Positions 1-5,823 of a DNA stretch of 7,974 nucleotides are shown here, piece by piece. The stretch comes from DASPTH01 sp035623515 (lineage in GTDB: Bacteria; Actinomycetota; Acidimicrobiia; IMCC26256; DASPTH01): positions 1 to 7,974 of the forward strand of contig DASPTH010000232.1 in NCBI GenBank assembly GCA_035623515.1. The letters are read 5' to 3'. Numbering within the stretch: position 1 is the first letter of the stretch; every line of letters starts with the position of its first letter. The notes under the pieces are model-generated. The model was given only the letters and a program-made list of their open reading frames with translations. It was not told the DNA's origin and made no database searches. The position numbers and the translations under genes are program-made.

Positions 1-844
1 TGTCCGTACGGTCGTGCTCGACGAGGCGGCCCATCATGAAGAAGGCCGTGAACTCGGAGACGCGCGCCGCCTGCTGCATGTTGTGCGTCACGATCACGAT
101 CGTGTAGTCGCTCTTCAACTCTTCCATGAGGTCCTCGATGCGCGCGGTCGCGATCGGGTCGAGCGCGGAGCACGGCTCGTCCATGAGCACGACCTCCGGC
201 TCGACCGCGAGCGCACGCGCGATGCAGAGCCGCTGCTGCTGCCCGCCGGACAGCGAGAGGCCGCTGTGCTTCAGCTTGTCCTTCACCTCGTCCCACAACG
301 CGGCCCGCGTGAGCGCGTGCTCGACGATCTCCTTGAGCTTCGACCGCTTCACGCCGTTGATGCGCGGGCCATAGGCCACGTTGTCGAAGATCGTCTTCGG
401 GAACGGGTTGGCCTTCTGGAACACCATCCCGATCCGCCGCCGCACCTCGGCTGCGTCGACCTTGGACCCGTAGAGGCTCTGGCCGTGATAGTTCACGGTG
501 CCGATCACCTGTGCGCCGGGCGTGGTGTCGTGCATCCGGTTCAGGCACCGGAGCACGGTCGTCTTGCCGCAGCCCGACGGCCCGATGAACGCCGTGATCT
601 CCTTCGCCGCGATCTCCAGGTTCACGTCCCGGACCGCGGTGTGACCGCTGTAGCGCACCTCGAGGTCGTGCAGCTCGAACACGAGCTCGCGCGCCGACTC
701 CTCACGGTCTTCCGGCTGCTGCTCCTTCGGAACTTGTTCAGACGGCACCGCGATCCCGATCGCGTGTGTCGGAGTGCCCGTCTCACCGGCCGGGACCGTC
801 GTCACCTCTGCGACGTTAGCGGCAAGGTCTTCCTCGGTACGCAT
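1..844 (-). CDS. pstB: PstB, phosphate ABC transporter ATP-binding protein (C-terminus cut by window edge)
   Basis: Cytoplasmic ATPase that powers the PstSCAB phosphate importer. The frame is open from ATG 844-842 to the left edge, giving 281 residues; about 20 C-terminal residues are missing by family comparison. All ABC elements are visible: Walker A GPSGCGKTT (88-96), Q-loop VFQKANPFP (141-149), signature LSGGQQQR (198-205), Walker B VVLMDEP (218-224), D-loop SALD (226-229) and switch His254. The FQKANPFP and CSALDP contexts are typical of PstB. It lies 15 bases after the pstA stop and is presumably co-transcribed with it. The oddity is an acidic, Pro/Glu-rich N-terminal stretch of about 54 residues before the domain begins (FELHDLEVRY); most PstB proteins lack this. 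An alternative GTG at 682-680 would give a family-typical start, with AGGAG (702-698) 15 bases upstream. Family assignment is certain; the start is not. Confidence 0.95.
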   Translation of the reverse strand, partial: MRTEEDLAANVAEVTTVPAGETGTPTHAIGIAVPSEQVPKEQQPEDREESARELVFELHDLEVRYSGHTAVRDVNLEIAAKEITAFIGPSGCGKTTVLRCLNRMHDTTPGAQVIGTVNYHGQSLYGSKVDAAEVRRRIGMVFQKANPFPKTIFDNVAYGPRINGVKRSKLKEIVEHALTRAALWDEVKDKLKHSGLSLSGGQQQRLCIARALAVEPEVVLMDEPCSALDPIATARIEDLMEELKSDYTIVIVTHNMQQAARVSEFTAFFMMGRLVEHDRTD

Positions 845-859
845 GTGTTGGTCCAATGC

Positions 860-1759
860 TCAGAGGACCGCCGTCCGGCGGCCGAAGAACGTCGTCACGA
901 GCCGGGCGACGATGGTGAACACGAACACGATCAGGATGAGGGTGAAGGCCGCGGTCCAGGCGCGGTCCTGCGCCGGGGGGAAGAGCGACTTGGCGTTCGT
1001 GAAGATCTCGAGCGGGAGCGCCGAGTTGATGCCGTGGACGAGGCTCCAGTTCGTGTGGTCCTCGACCAACCCCACGGTGAAGAGCAGCGGCGCGGTCTCG
1101 CCCGCCGCCCGGGCGACCGCGAGGAGGGCGCCACTCACGATCCCGGCCGCCGCGCTCGGGAGCACCACCGTGCGGATGGTGCGGGCCCGACGGCTCCCCA
1201 GCGCGTAGCTGCCCTCGCGGAGCTCCCGGGGCACGAGCGCGAGCATCTGGTCGGTGGTGCGGATCACGATCGGCAGCATGAGGCACGCGAGCGCGATCGC
1301 CCCGGCGAGGGCGTTCTTCTGCTCCGTGTTGAGCACGATGAACGTGTACACGAAGAGTCCCATGACGATCGACGGGACGCCGGTCATCACCTCGGCCAAG
1401 AAGCGGATCACCCGTGCCAGCGGCTTCTTCCCGCCGTACTCGTTGAGGTAGATCCCGCCGAGCACGCCGAGCGGGATCGCCATCAGGGCGGCCGCACCGG
1501 TGATGATCAATGTGCCGGCGACGGCCGGGCCCATGCCGCCGCCGGGGAGCCGGGCCGAGAAGGGCGGCGGCTGGGTCAGGAAGTCCCAGCTGAACAGGTT
1601 CGATCCCCGCTGGACCACGTAGCCCACGATGAACACGAGCGGCACCAGCGCGACGAAGAACGCCAGCACGATGAAAAAGGTCGCGATCACGTTCTTGATG
1701 CGACGGGAACGCGACCGGTGCCCCGGCGTGAGCCCCAACGTGGGCGCGGTGGTCGTCAC
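860..1759 (-). CDS. pstA: PstA, phosphate ABC transporter permease
   Basis: One of the two membrane subunits forming the phosphate channel with PstC. The protein has 299 residues, the usual length. A basic N-terminus (RSRSRRIKN, 15-23) precedes the first membrane segment (about 25-48). Further hydrophobic segments lie near 80-104, 122-145, 150-165, 203-220 and 268-290, giving the six expected for PstA. The cytoplasmic EAA-type loop that docks on PstB is seen at about 182-222 (EGSYALGSRRARTIRTVVLP, then ARAAGETAPLL). LPIVIRTTDQML (162-173) is also characteristic of PstA. The start is GTG; its GTGA overlaps the pstC stop (1756-1759), so translation is probably coupled. The order C-A-B is the standard pst order. 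Confidence 0.96.
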   Translation of the reverse strand: MTTTAPTLGLTPGHRSRSRRIKNVIATFFIVLAFFVALVPLVFIVGYVVQRGSNLFSWDFLTQPPPFSARLPGGGMGPAVAGTLIITGAAALMAIPLGVLGGIYLNEYGGKKPLARVIRFLAEVMTGVPSIVMGLFVYTFIVLNTEQKNALAGAIALACLMLPIVIRTTDQMLALVPRELREGSYALGSRRARTIRTVVLPSAAAGIVSGALLAVARAAGETAPLLFTVGLVEDHTNWSLVHGINSALPLEIFTNAKSLFPPAQDRAWTAAFTLILIVFVFTIVARLVTTFFGRRTAVL

Positions 1760-2754
1760 GAGACCGCGCCCATCCGGCGGTCGTAGCGCGCGACCACGTA
1801 CCGCGCCGACACGCCGACGACCAGCGTAAACGCCAACAGGACGACCCCCATGCCGATGAGGGCGGACTGGTACACCCCGGTCGCTTCACCGAACTGGTTG
1901 GCGACGATGGCCGCAAGGGTGTCGCCCGGCCCGAGGACGTGGGGGCTGATCTGCTGCACGCTCCCGACCACGAGCGCGACCGCGATCGTCTCGCCGATGG
2001 CGCGCCCGAAGCCGATCATCACCGCGGACACGAAGCCGCCACGGCTGTGCGGGAACACCGCGCCGCGGATCATCTCCCAGCGCGTGGCACCGAGGCCGTA
2101 GGCGGCCTCGCGAAGTGGCGTCGGGGTGGTGGCGAACACCTCGCGGGTGAGCGACGTGATGATCGGGGTGATCATGATCGCCACCACGATGCCCGCGGTC
2201 ATGTAGCTCAGGCCGGTGACGCTGGGCTCGGCGAAGAGCGTCTTGAGGATCGGGATGTCGCCGGTCGCCGACGACACGCTCGAGTAGATGTCGGCGAGCG
2301 GCTGGCGCAGCACGAGGAACGCCCACAGCCCGTACACCACCGAGGGGATCGCGGCGAGCAGGTCGATGGTGTAGATCACGGGACGGCGCAGGCGGCGGGG
2401 CGCGACCTCGGTCACGAACAGCGCGATCCCCACACTCACCGGCACCGAGATCAGCAGCGCGATGAACCCGACGAGGAAGGTGCCGTAGATCATGGCGCCC
2501 GCGCCGAATTGACCGTGGGCGGGATCCCAGTCGTCCCGAAAGATCCCGAAGCCCTCTTGCTGGAACCAGGCCCACGAGTGGTCGAGGGTCGAGTAGATGA
2601 TGAGCCCCAGGATCACCAGTACCAGCAAGCCGGCCCCGAGTGCAGCCCACTGGAAGAGACGATCGGTGAGCCGACCCGGCGGGCGGTCGGAACCGCTGAG
2701 TCGCGCGGGTGGCGCCGGCGGGACGTCGGGACGGGGAGGCGCGCTGACGGCCAT
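1756..2754 (-). CDS. pstC: PstC, phosphate ABC transporter permease
   Basis: Second membrane subunit of the Pst phosphate importer. It has 332 residues. A Pro-rich cytoplasmic N-terminus (1-30) leads to a first membrane segment at about 36-55, a periplasmic-side loop with WAWFQQEGFGIFRDDW (61-76), then membrane segments near 88-115, 126-150, 184-200, 240-262 and 296-318. The EAA loop is at about 214-258 (REAAYGLGATRWEMIRGAVF, then GRAIGETIAVAL). The AIPSVVYGLWAF segment (135-146) is a PstC hallmark. The start ATG 2754-2752 has no strong ribosome binding site; only a GGAATAGAG stretch lies some 15 bases upstream. A hairpin separates the gene from pstS, so its expression may be lower than that of the binding protein. 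Its 3' end overlaps pstA by four bases. Confidence 0.96.
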   Translation of the reverse strand: MAVSAPPRPDVPPAPPARLSGSDRPPGRLTDRLFQWAALGAGLLVLVILGLIIYSTLDHSWAWFQQEGFGIFRDDWDPAHGQFGAGAMIYGTFLVGFIALLISVPVSVGIALFVTEVAPRRLRRPVIYTIDLLAAIPSVVYGLWAFLVLRQPLADIYSSVSSATGDIPILKTLFAEPSVTGLSYMTAGIVVAIMITPIITSLTREVFATTPTPLREAAYGLGATRWEMIRGAVFPHSRGGFVSAVMIGFGRAIGETIAVALVVGSVQQISPHVLGPGDTLAAIVANQFGEATGVYQSALIGMGVVLLAFTLVVGVSARYVVARYDRRMGAVS

Positions 2755-2783
2755 CGGGACGCGGGACTCTATTCCGTGGACAC

Positions 2784-2822
2784 GCGTGTGAGGCGGGGCC
2801 CGCAGGCACCCGCCTCACACGC
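2784..2822 (-). terminator. pstS-pstC intergenic hairpin (attenuator or mRNA-stabilising stem)
   Basis: A perfect 14-bp inverted repeat: arms 2784-2797 (GCGTGTGAGGCGGG) and 2809-2822 (CCCGCCTCACACGC), with an 11-base loop. It begins 14 bases after the pstS stop on the transcribed strand. No T-run follows it in the leftward direction, so it is not a classical intrinsic terminator. Its place inside the operon suggests partial termination or protection of the pstS message from 3' decay, giving more binding protein than permease. The structure is seen directly; the role is inferred. Confidence 0.7.
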
Positions 2823-2836
2823 TGAGGTCACTGTGG

Positions 2837-3919
2837 TCACGCGGGAACGATGATGCTGTTGACCGCGGTCTTCGCCTTGCCGAGCAACGTCTTCGGGAGC
2901 GCCGCGTAGTCGACGGTCGCCGCCAGCTTCTGACCCTGGTTGGTGCCGGTGCCGAGGACGAAGTTCAGGAACGCCTTGATGGCTGCGCCCTTCTTCGCGT
3001 CACCCTGGGTCTTGTACACCATGATCCACGTGGGCGACGTGATCGGGTACGCCGCCGCGCCCGACGCGTTGATCGGGTCGTAGGTCAGGTCCGGGTTCGG
3101 CGTCACGCCGGCCACCGCGACCGCCGCCGACTTGGTGCTCGGCGTGATGAACTTGCCCGAGGAGTTCTTGATCGCCGCGTACGTCAGGTTGCCGGCGACG
3201 GCGTCGGAGAAGTCGACGTAGCCGACGGCGCCGTCGGTGGTCGACACGAGCTGGGCCACGCCGCCGTTGCCGCTGGCGCCCTGAGTGCTCGCCGGCCACT
3301 GGACGGTCGACGCGCTGCCGAGCGTCCACGTGGTCGGCGCCGCCTTCACCAGGAACTCGGTGAAGTTCTGTGTGGTCCCGGAGCCGTCGGACCGGTGCAC
3401 CACCGTGATCTTGGTGCTCGGAAGCTTGGCGCTCGGGTTGTCGGCCTTGATCGCGGGGTCGTTCCACGTGGTGATCTGTGCCTGGAAGATCTTGGCGATG
3501 GTGTCGGCCGAGAGCTTCAGGCCGCTCACGCCCGACACGTTGTACGACACCGTGATCGGCGCCACGACGGTCGGGATGTAGAGGAAGGGGTCGGTGGGCG
3601 CGGGACCCGAGGCCGGGTACGGCGCGTCGGTGCCGGCGAAGTCGACCACCTTGTTCATGAAGTCGGTGCGGCCTTGACCGGAACCGGTGGCCTGGTAGCT
3701 GATCGACACGCCCTTCTGGAGCTGCTTGAAGTAGCCGATGGCGACGTCGTTGAAGCCCTTCTGGAACGTCGAACCGTCGCCCGACAGCGACGTCGACTGG
3801 AGCTTGACCGTGGTCGTCGTCGCGGGCTTCTTGGCCGCGGCGACCGGCCCTGCGGCCAGCACTGGGAGCGCGAGCGCGGCGAGTACCACGGCGCAGGCGC
3901 GGGTGAGCGAACGACGCAT
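2837..3919 (-). CDS. pstS: PstS, exported phosphate-binding protein
   Basis: Extracytoplasmic receptor that binds inorganic phosphate and delivers it to PstCA. It has 360 residues. The Sec signal peptide is clear: MRRSLTR, a hydrophobic core (10-23), then a probable AxA cleavage near residues 27-29 (VAAA/KK). A Thr/Ser-rich linker follows (33-46). Ligand-site motifs of the family are present: GDGSTFQ (47-53), GSGQGRTDF (79-87), FAGTDAPY (94-101) and HRSDGSGTTQNF (175-186). The C-terminal DYAALPKTLLGKA (337-349) matches the usual PstS end. Unlike most actinobacterial PstS proteins, it has no lipobox Cys after the signal sequence. The start ATG 3919-3917 is well supported by AGGAGGG nine bases upstream. 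First gene of the pst operon, behind a Pho-box promoter. Confidence 0.95.
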   Translation of the reverse strand: MRRSLTRACAVVLAALALPVLAAGPVAAAKKPATTTTVKLQSTSLSGDGSTFQKGFNDVAIGYFKQLQKGVSISYQATGSGQGRTDFMNKVVDFAGTDAPYPASGPAPTDPFLYIPTVVAPITVSYNVSGVSGLKLSADTIAKIFQAQITTWNDPAIKADNPSAKLPSTKITVVHRSDGSGTTQNFTEFLVKAAPTTWTLGSASTVQWPASTQGASGNGGVAQLVSTTDGAVGYVDFSDAVAGNLTYAAIKNSSGKFITPSTKSAAVAVAGVTPNPDLTYDPINASGAAAYPITSPTWIMVYKTQGDAKKGAAIKAFLNFVLGTGTNQGQKLAATVDYAALPKTLLGKAKTAVNSIIVPA

Positions 3920-3928
3920 TGGGTTGGT

Positions 3929-3935
3929 CCCTCCT
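3929..3935 (-). promoter_or_regulatory. pstS ribosome binding site
   Basis: AGGAGGG on the minus strand, nine bases before the pstS ATG. It is the strongest Shine-Dalgarno sequence I found in this window and fixes the pstS start. It fits with high output of the binding protein. Confidence 0.85.
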
Positions 3936-3957
3936 GGTCAGGTGTGATCCGCGCGGG

Positions 3958-4023
3958 ATGGTAAGGACGCCTCGTAGCGGGGCCGTAACCGCGTCGTAGC
4001 GCGGAGGTGAACAACGGGGAAAC
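3958..4023 (-). promoter_or_regulatory. Pho-box array and -10 element of the pst operon, in the pstS/phoU divergent region
   Basis: Read towards pstS, the DNA divides into consecutive 11-base units: GTTTCCCCGTT (4023-4013), GTTCACCTCCG (4012-4002), CGCTACGACGC (4001-3991), GGTTACGGCCC (3990-3980) and CGCTACGAGGC (3979-3969). The second unit matches the GTTCACC-type direct repeat bound by PhoP in Streptomyces and RegX3 in mycobacteria. The third and fifth are near copies of each other. A TANNNT hexamer, TACCAT, lies at 3963-3958, so transcription would start near 3950, leaving a leader of about 31 bases. As at other Pho promoters, the array occupies the -35 region. It probably also affects phoU on the other side. 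Confidence 0.75.
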
Positions 4024-4073
4024 ACTGGGGGTCGTGGCCCTTCCACCCGTAGGAGCGCGTCGATGATGGGATC

Positions 4074-4820
4074 ATGAGAGCCGGGCAGCGTGCGGAGCGA
4101 CTCCGTGACCTGCCGCTTCGCGTCGTCCGGCTGGCCTCACTGACGACAACGGCCGTGGCCGCGGGCACCGAGGCACTGGTCGAGGGTGACGTGGCCGCCG
4201 CGCAACGGGTGATCGACGACGACGACGCCGTCGACAGCCTCCGTCACTCGATCGAGGACGAGTGTCTCGAGCTGCTCGGCACCGGGCGTCTCACGGGTGT
4301 GGACCTGCGTTTCGTCGCGGGCACGCTGCGGGTCGCGCACGAGCTCGAACGCAGCGCTGACCTGATGGTGAACGTCGCCAAGACGACATGGCGGCTCCAC
4401 GAGCAGCCGCTCGACGCCACGTCGCGCCGGATCGTGGAGCGGATGGGCCGCCAGGCCGCGGTGCAGCTCCGCGTCGCCGTGAACGCGTTCGCCGACCGCG
4501 ACTGCTCGTGGGCGTCCGCACTCGCCGACATGGACGAGGCGATGGACGACCTCGAGGGCAGCCTGTTCCGCCACATCCTCCGGGCCGGTGCGTCGGAGAC
4601 CGGGACCACCGCCACCGCCACGAGCCCGGAGGACGCGAGCCCGGAGGACGCGAGCCCGGAGGACGCGAGTTTGGTGGGGGCGGTGCAGCTCGGCCTGGTC
4701 GCCCGCCACTACGAGCGCATCGGCGATCACGCGGTGACGATCGCCGAGCAGGTGTCGCTCGTGGTGAGCGGCGAGCGGGCGCCGCGGCGCCGCCGAACGC
4801 GTGTGCCCGTCGCGACGTGA
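4074..4820 (+). CDS. phoU: PhoU-family phosphate signalling regulator, copy 1 (with SPEDA repeat insert)
   Basis: PhoU proteins are cytoplasmic all-helical dimers that bind metal and pass Pst transporter status to the Pho sensor kinase, keeping the Pho response off when phosphate is ample. This copy has 248 residues. Both halves of the two-fold repeated fold are present, each with its metal-binding E...D motif: ELERSADLMVNVAK (90-103) and RHYERIGDHAVTIAE (211-225). It is unusual in having a loop of about 20 residues at 174-199 containing three exact SPEDA repeats, absent from the second copy. The tail (236-248) is Arg-rich. ATG 4074 is the only plausible start, since an in-frame stop lies at 4050. 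There is no good ribosome binding site; GATGAT (4062-4067), six bases before ATG, may be the -10 of a leaderless message. Divergent from pstS rather than downstream of pstB. Confidence 0.92.
   Translation: MRAGQRAERLRDLPLRVVRLASLTTTAVAAGTEALVEGDVAAAQRVIDDDDAVDSLRHSIEDECLELLGTGRLTGVDLRFVAGTLRVAHELERSADLMVNVAKTTWRLHEQPLDATSRRIVERMGRQAAVQLRVAVNAFADRDCSWASALADMDEAMDDLEGSLFRHILRAGASETGTTATATSPEDASPEDASPEDASLVGAVQLGLVARHYERIGDHAVTIAEQVSLVVSGERAPRRRRTRVPVAT
4622..4666 (+). repeat. In-frame 15-bp tandem repeat, three perfect copies, inside phoU copy 1
   Basis: The unit GAGCCCGGAGGACGC occurs at 4622-4636, 4637-4651 and 4652-4666 with no mismatch, and a partial GAG follows. It encodes Ser-Pro-Glu-Asp-Ala three times (residues 184-198). 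Because the unit is 15 bases, gain or loss of copies keeps the frame. It lies in the loop between helices of the second PhoU half, where length changes are likely to be tolerated. Perfect identity suggests recent expansion by slippage. Confidence 0.95.
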
Positions 4821-4827
4821 ACAGGGA

Positions 4828-4888
4828 ACAACGCCAGCGTGTGGGGCGCGGGCCGGGGGGTTGTCCCGCCCCCACACTCCGGCGTTGT
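4828..4888. terminator. Long imperfect hairpin between the phoU copies
   Basis: The outer stem ACAACGCC (4828-4835) pairs with GGCGTTGT (4881-4888). After two mismatches, a further stem 4839-4846 pairs with 4870-4877, and an inner stem 4848-4852 pairs with 4865-4869 around a 12-base loop. The hairpin starts seven bases after the phoU copy 1 stop. On the plus strand no T-run follows. On the minus strand the tail is TCCCTGTT directly after ...GTTGT, moderately T-rich, so it could end leftward transcripts better than rightward ones. The structure is seen; the direction of action is inferred. Confidence 0.65.
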
Positions 4889-4964
4889 GGTGCCCTCTCG
4901 GCCACGCACTCCGAGCCGGGAGAGCAGTGAACGGTGCCGTCTGCGAGCCCGTTCGTCGAGAGCA

Positions 4965-5030
4965 ACTCTAGGGAGCAACTGTTGCAGGCCCGTTGCCCTC
5001 GAGTAGCGATCAGGTGAACGAGGGGTGAAG
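4965..5030 (-). promoter_or_regulatory. Second Pho-box array with leftward -10, upstream of phoU copy 2
   Basis: Minus-strand 11-base units: CTTCACCCCTC (5030-5020), GTTCACCTGAT (5019-5009), CGCTACTCGAG (5008-4998), GGCAACGGGCC (4997-4987) and TGCAACAGTTG (4986-4976). A TANNNT hexamer, TAGAGT, follows at 4970-4965. Over the 33 bases from GTTCACC, 22 are identical to the pstS array (4012-3980). The distance from GTTCACC to the -10 is 49 bases in both. No gene follows leftward before phoU copy 1, which is on the other strand. The array may therefore be a duplicated relic of the pstS promoter, an antisense or small-RNA promoter, or an operator serving phoU copy 2 in the reverse direction. Confidence 0.6.
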
Positions 5031-5090
5031 AGTGGCGGCGAGCGCGAGGAGCCCGTGCCGGGATCAGCCGCCAACGGGCAGAATGACACC

Positions 5091-5804
5091 GTGACCGCCA
5101 CCCCCGTGCCCGACAGCCTTCCCGCCGACGAGGCGCGCAAGGTCTTCCACGAGCAGCTCGACGAGTTGCGCATCGACGTGATCCGGCTCGCCGCGCTCAC
5201 CACCGAGGCCATCGCCGCCGGCACGCAGGCACTGCTCGACGGCGACCTCGCCGCCGCCGAGCGGGTGATCGAGAACGACGACGAGATCGACGACCTCACC
5301 CACACCGTCGAGGATCGCACCTTTCTCTTACTGGCGCGCCAACAGCCACTCGCGTCCGACCTCCGTTTCCTCGTCACGGTCATGCGCGTCGCGCACGAGC
5401 TCGAGCGCAGCGCTGACCTGATGGTGAACGTGGCCAAGACCACTCGCCGTCTCTACCCGCATCAGCTCGACCCGAAGCTGCGCGGGATCATCGACCGCAT
5501 GGGCGCGCAAGCGAGCAACCAGACTCGCGTCGCGATCGACGCGTTCGCCGACGCCGACCCGTCGTGGGCCGCCGCCCTCGCCGACATGGACGACACGATG
5601 GACGAGCTCACGAAGAGCCTGTTCCGTCACATCCTCGCCAGTGACAACAGCGACGAAGCGGCGGTGCTCCTCGCGGTGCAGATGGCGCTCGTCGGCCGGC
5701 ACTACGAGCGCATCGCCGACCACGCGGTGACCATCGCCGAGCGCGTCGGCTTCATGGTGACGGGCGAGCACCCGACGCACGAGGCCGGCGTCGTCGACTC
5801 CTGA
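5091..5804 (+). CDS. phoU: PhoU-family phosphate signalling regulator, copy 2
   Basis: Second PhoU paralogue, probably a dimer-forming, metal-binding negative regulator of the Pho response working with PstSCAB. From GTG 5091 it has 237 residues, the usual length. FHEQLDELR (19-27) is the standard PhoU opening. The two metal motifs are HELERSADLMVNVAK (102-116) and RHYERIADHAVTIAER (203-218). It lacks the SPEDA insert of copy 1. A longer version from GTG 5025 (259 residues) has a Shine-Dalgarno-like AGGTGA upstream, but both that sequence and that start lie inside the Pho-box array. I prefer 5091, where CAGAAT (5079-5084) sits six bases before GTG like a leaderless -10. It ends in a convergent palindrome. 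The family call is sure; the start is uncertain. Confidence 0.9.
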   Translation: MTATPVPDSLPADEARKVFHEQLDELRIDVIRLAALTTEAIAAGTQALLDGDLAAAERVIENDDEIDDLTHTVEDRTFLLLARQQPLASDLRFLVTVMRVAHELERSADLMVNVAKTTRRLYPHQLDPKLRGIIDRMGAQASNQTRVAIDAFADADPSWAAALADMDDTMDELTKSLFRHILASDNSDEAAVLLAVQMALVGRHYERIADHAVTIAERVGFMVTGEHPTHEAGVVDS

Positions 5805-5805
5805 A

Positions 5806-5821
5806 CCCGGCCCGGGCCGGG
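5806..5821. terminator. 16-bp perfect palindrome between convergent genes
   Basis: CCCGGCCCGGGCCGGG is its own reverse complement and fills most of the 19-base gap between the phoU copy 2 stop (5802-5804) and the stop of the minus-strand gene ending at 5824. It can fold as a 6-bp stem with a 4-base loop on either strand. No T-run follows, but bidirectional GC-rich hairpins in such convergent gaps often act as terminators in high-GC actinobacteria. Confidence 0.55.
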
Positions 5822-5823
5822 CG

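Noticed and set aside
14..1786. Long plus-strand open frame of 590 codons across pstB and pstA
   Set aside because: It is antisense to two certain genes. Its product is Arg/His/Asp-rich with no domain, as expected from the shadow frame of high-GC coding DNA.
2876..2900. LPKTL near the PstS C-terminus, as a sortase signal
   Set aside because: The Gly of LPXTG is missing, no hydrophobic segment follows, and the DYAALP context is an ordinary PstS C-terminal motif.
4137..4877. Minus-strand frame of 246 codons antisense to phoU copy 1
   Set aside because: It mirrors the phoU codons, has low-complexity composition and no recognisable motif, and its GTG start lies inside a hairpin arm.
4926..4936. 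Third GTTCAC-like site (GTTCACT, minus strand) between the phoU genes
   Set aside because: It is not in 11-base phase with the array at 4976-5030 and has no neighbouring repeat unit.
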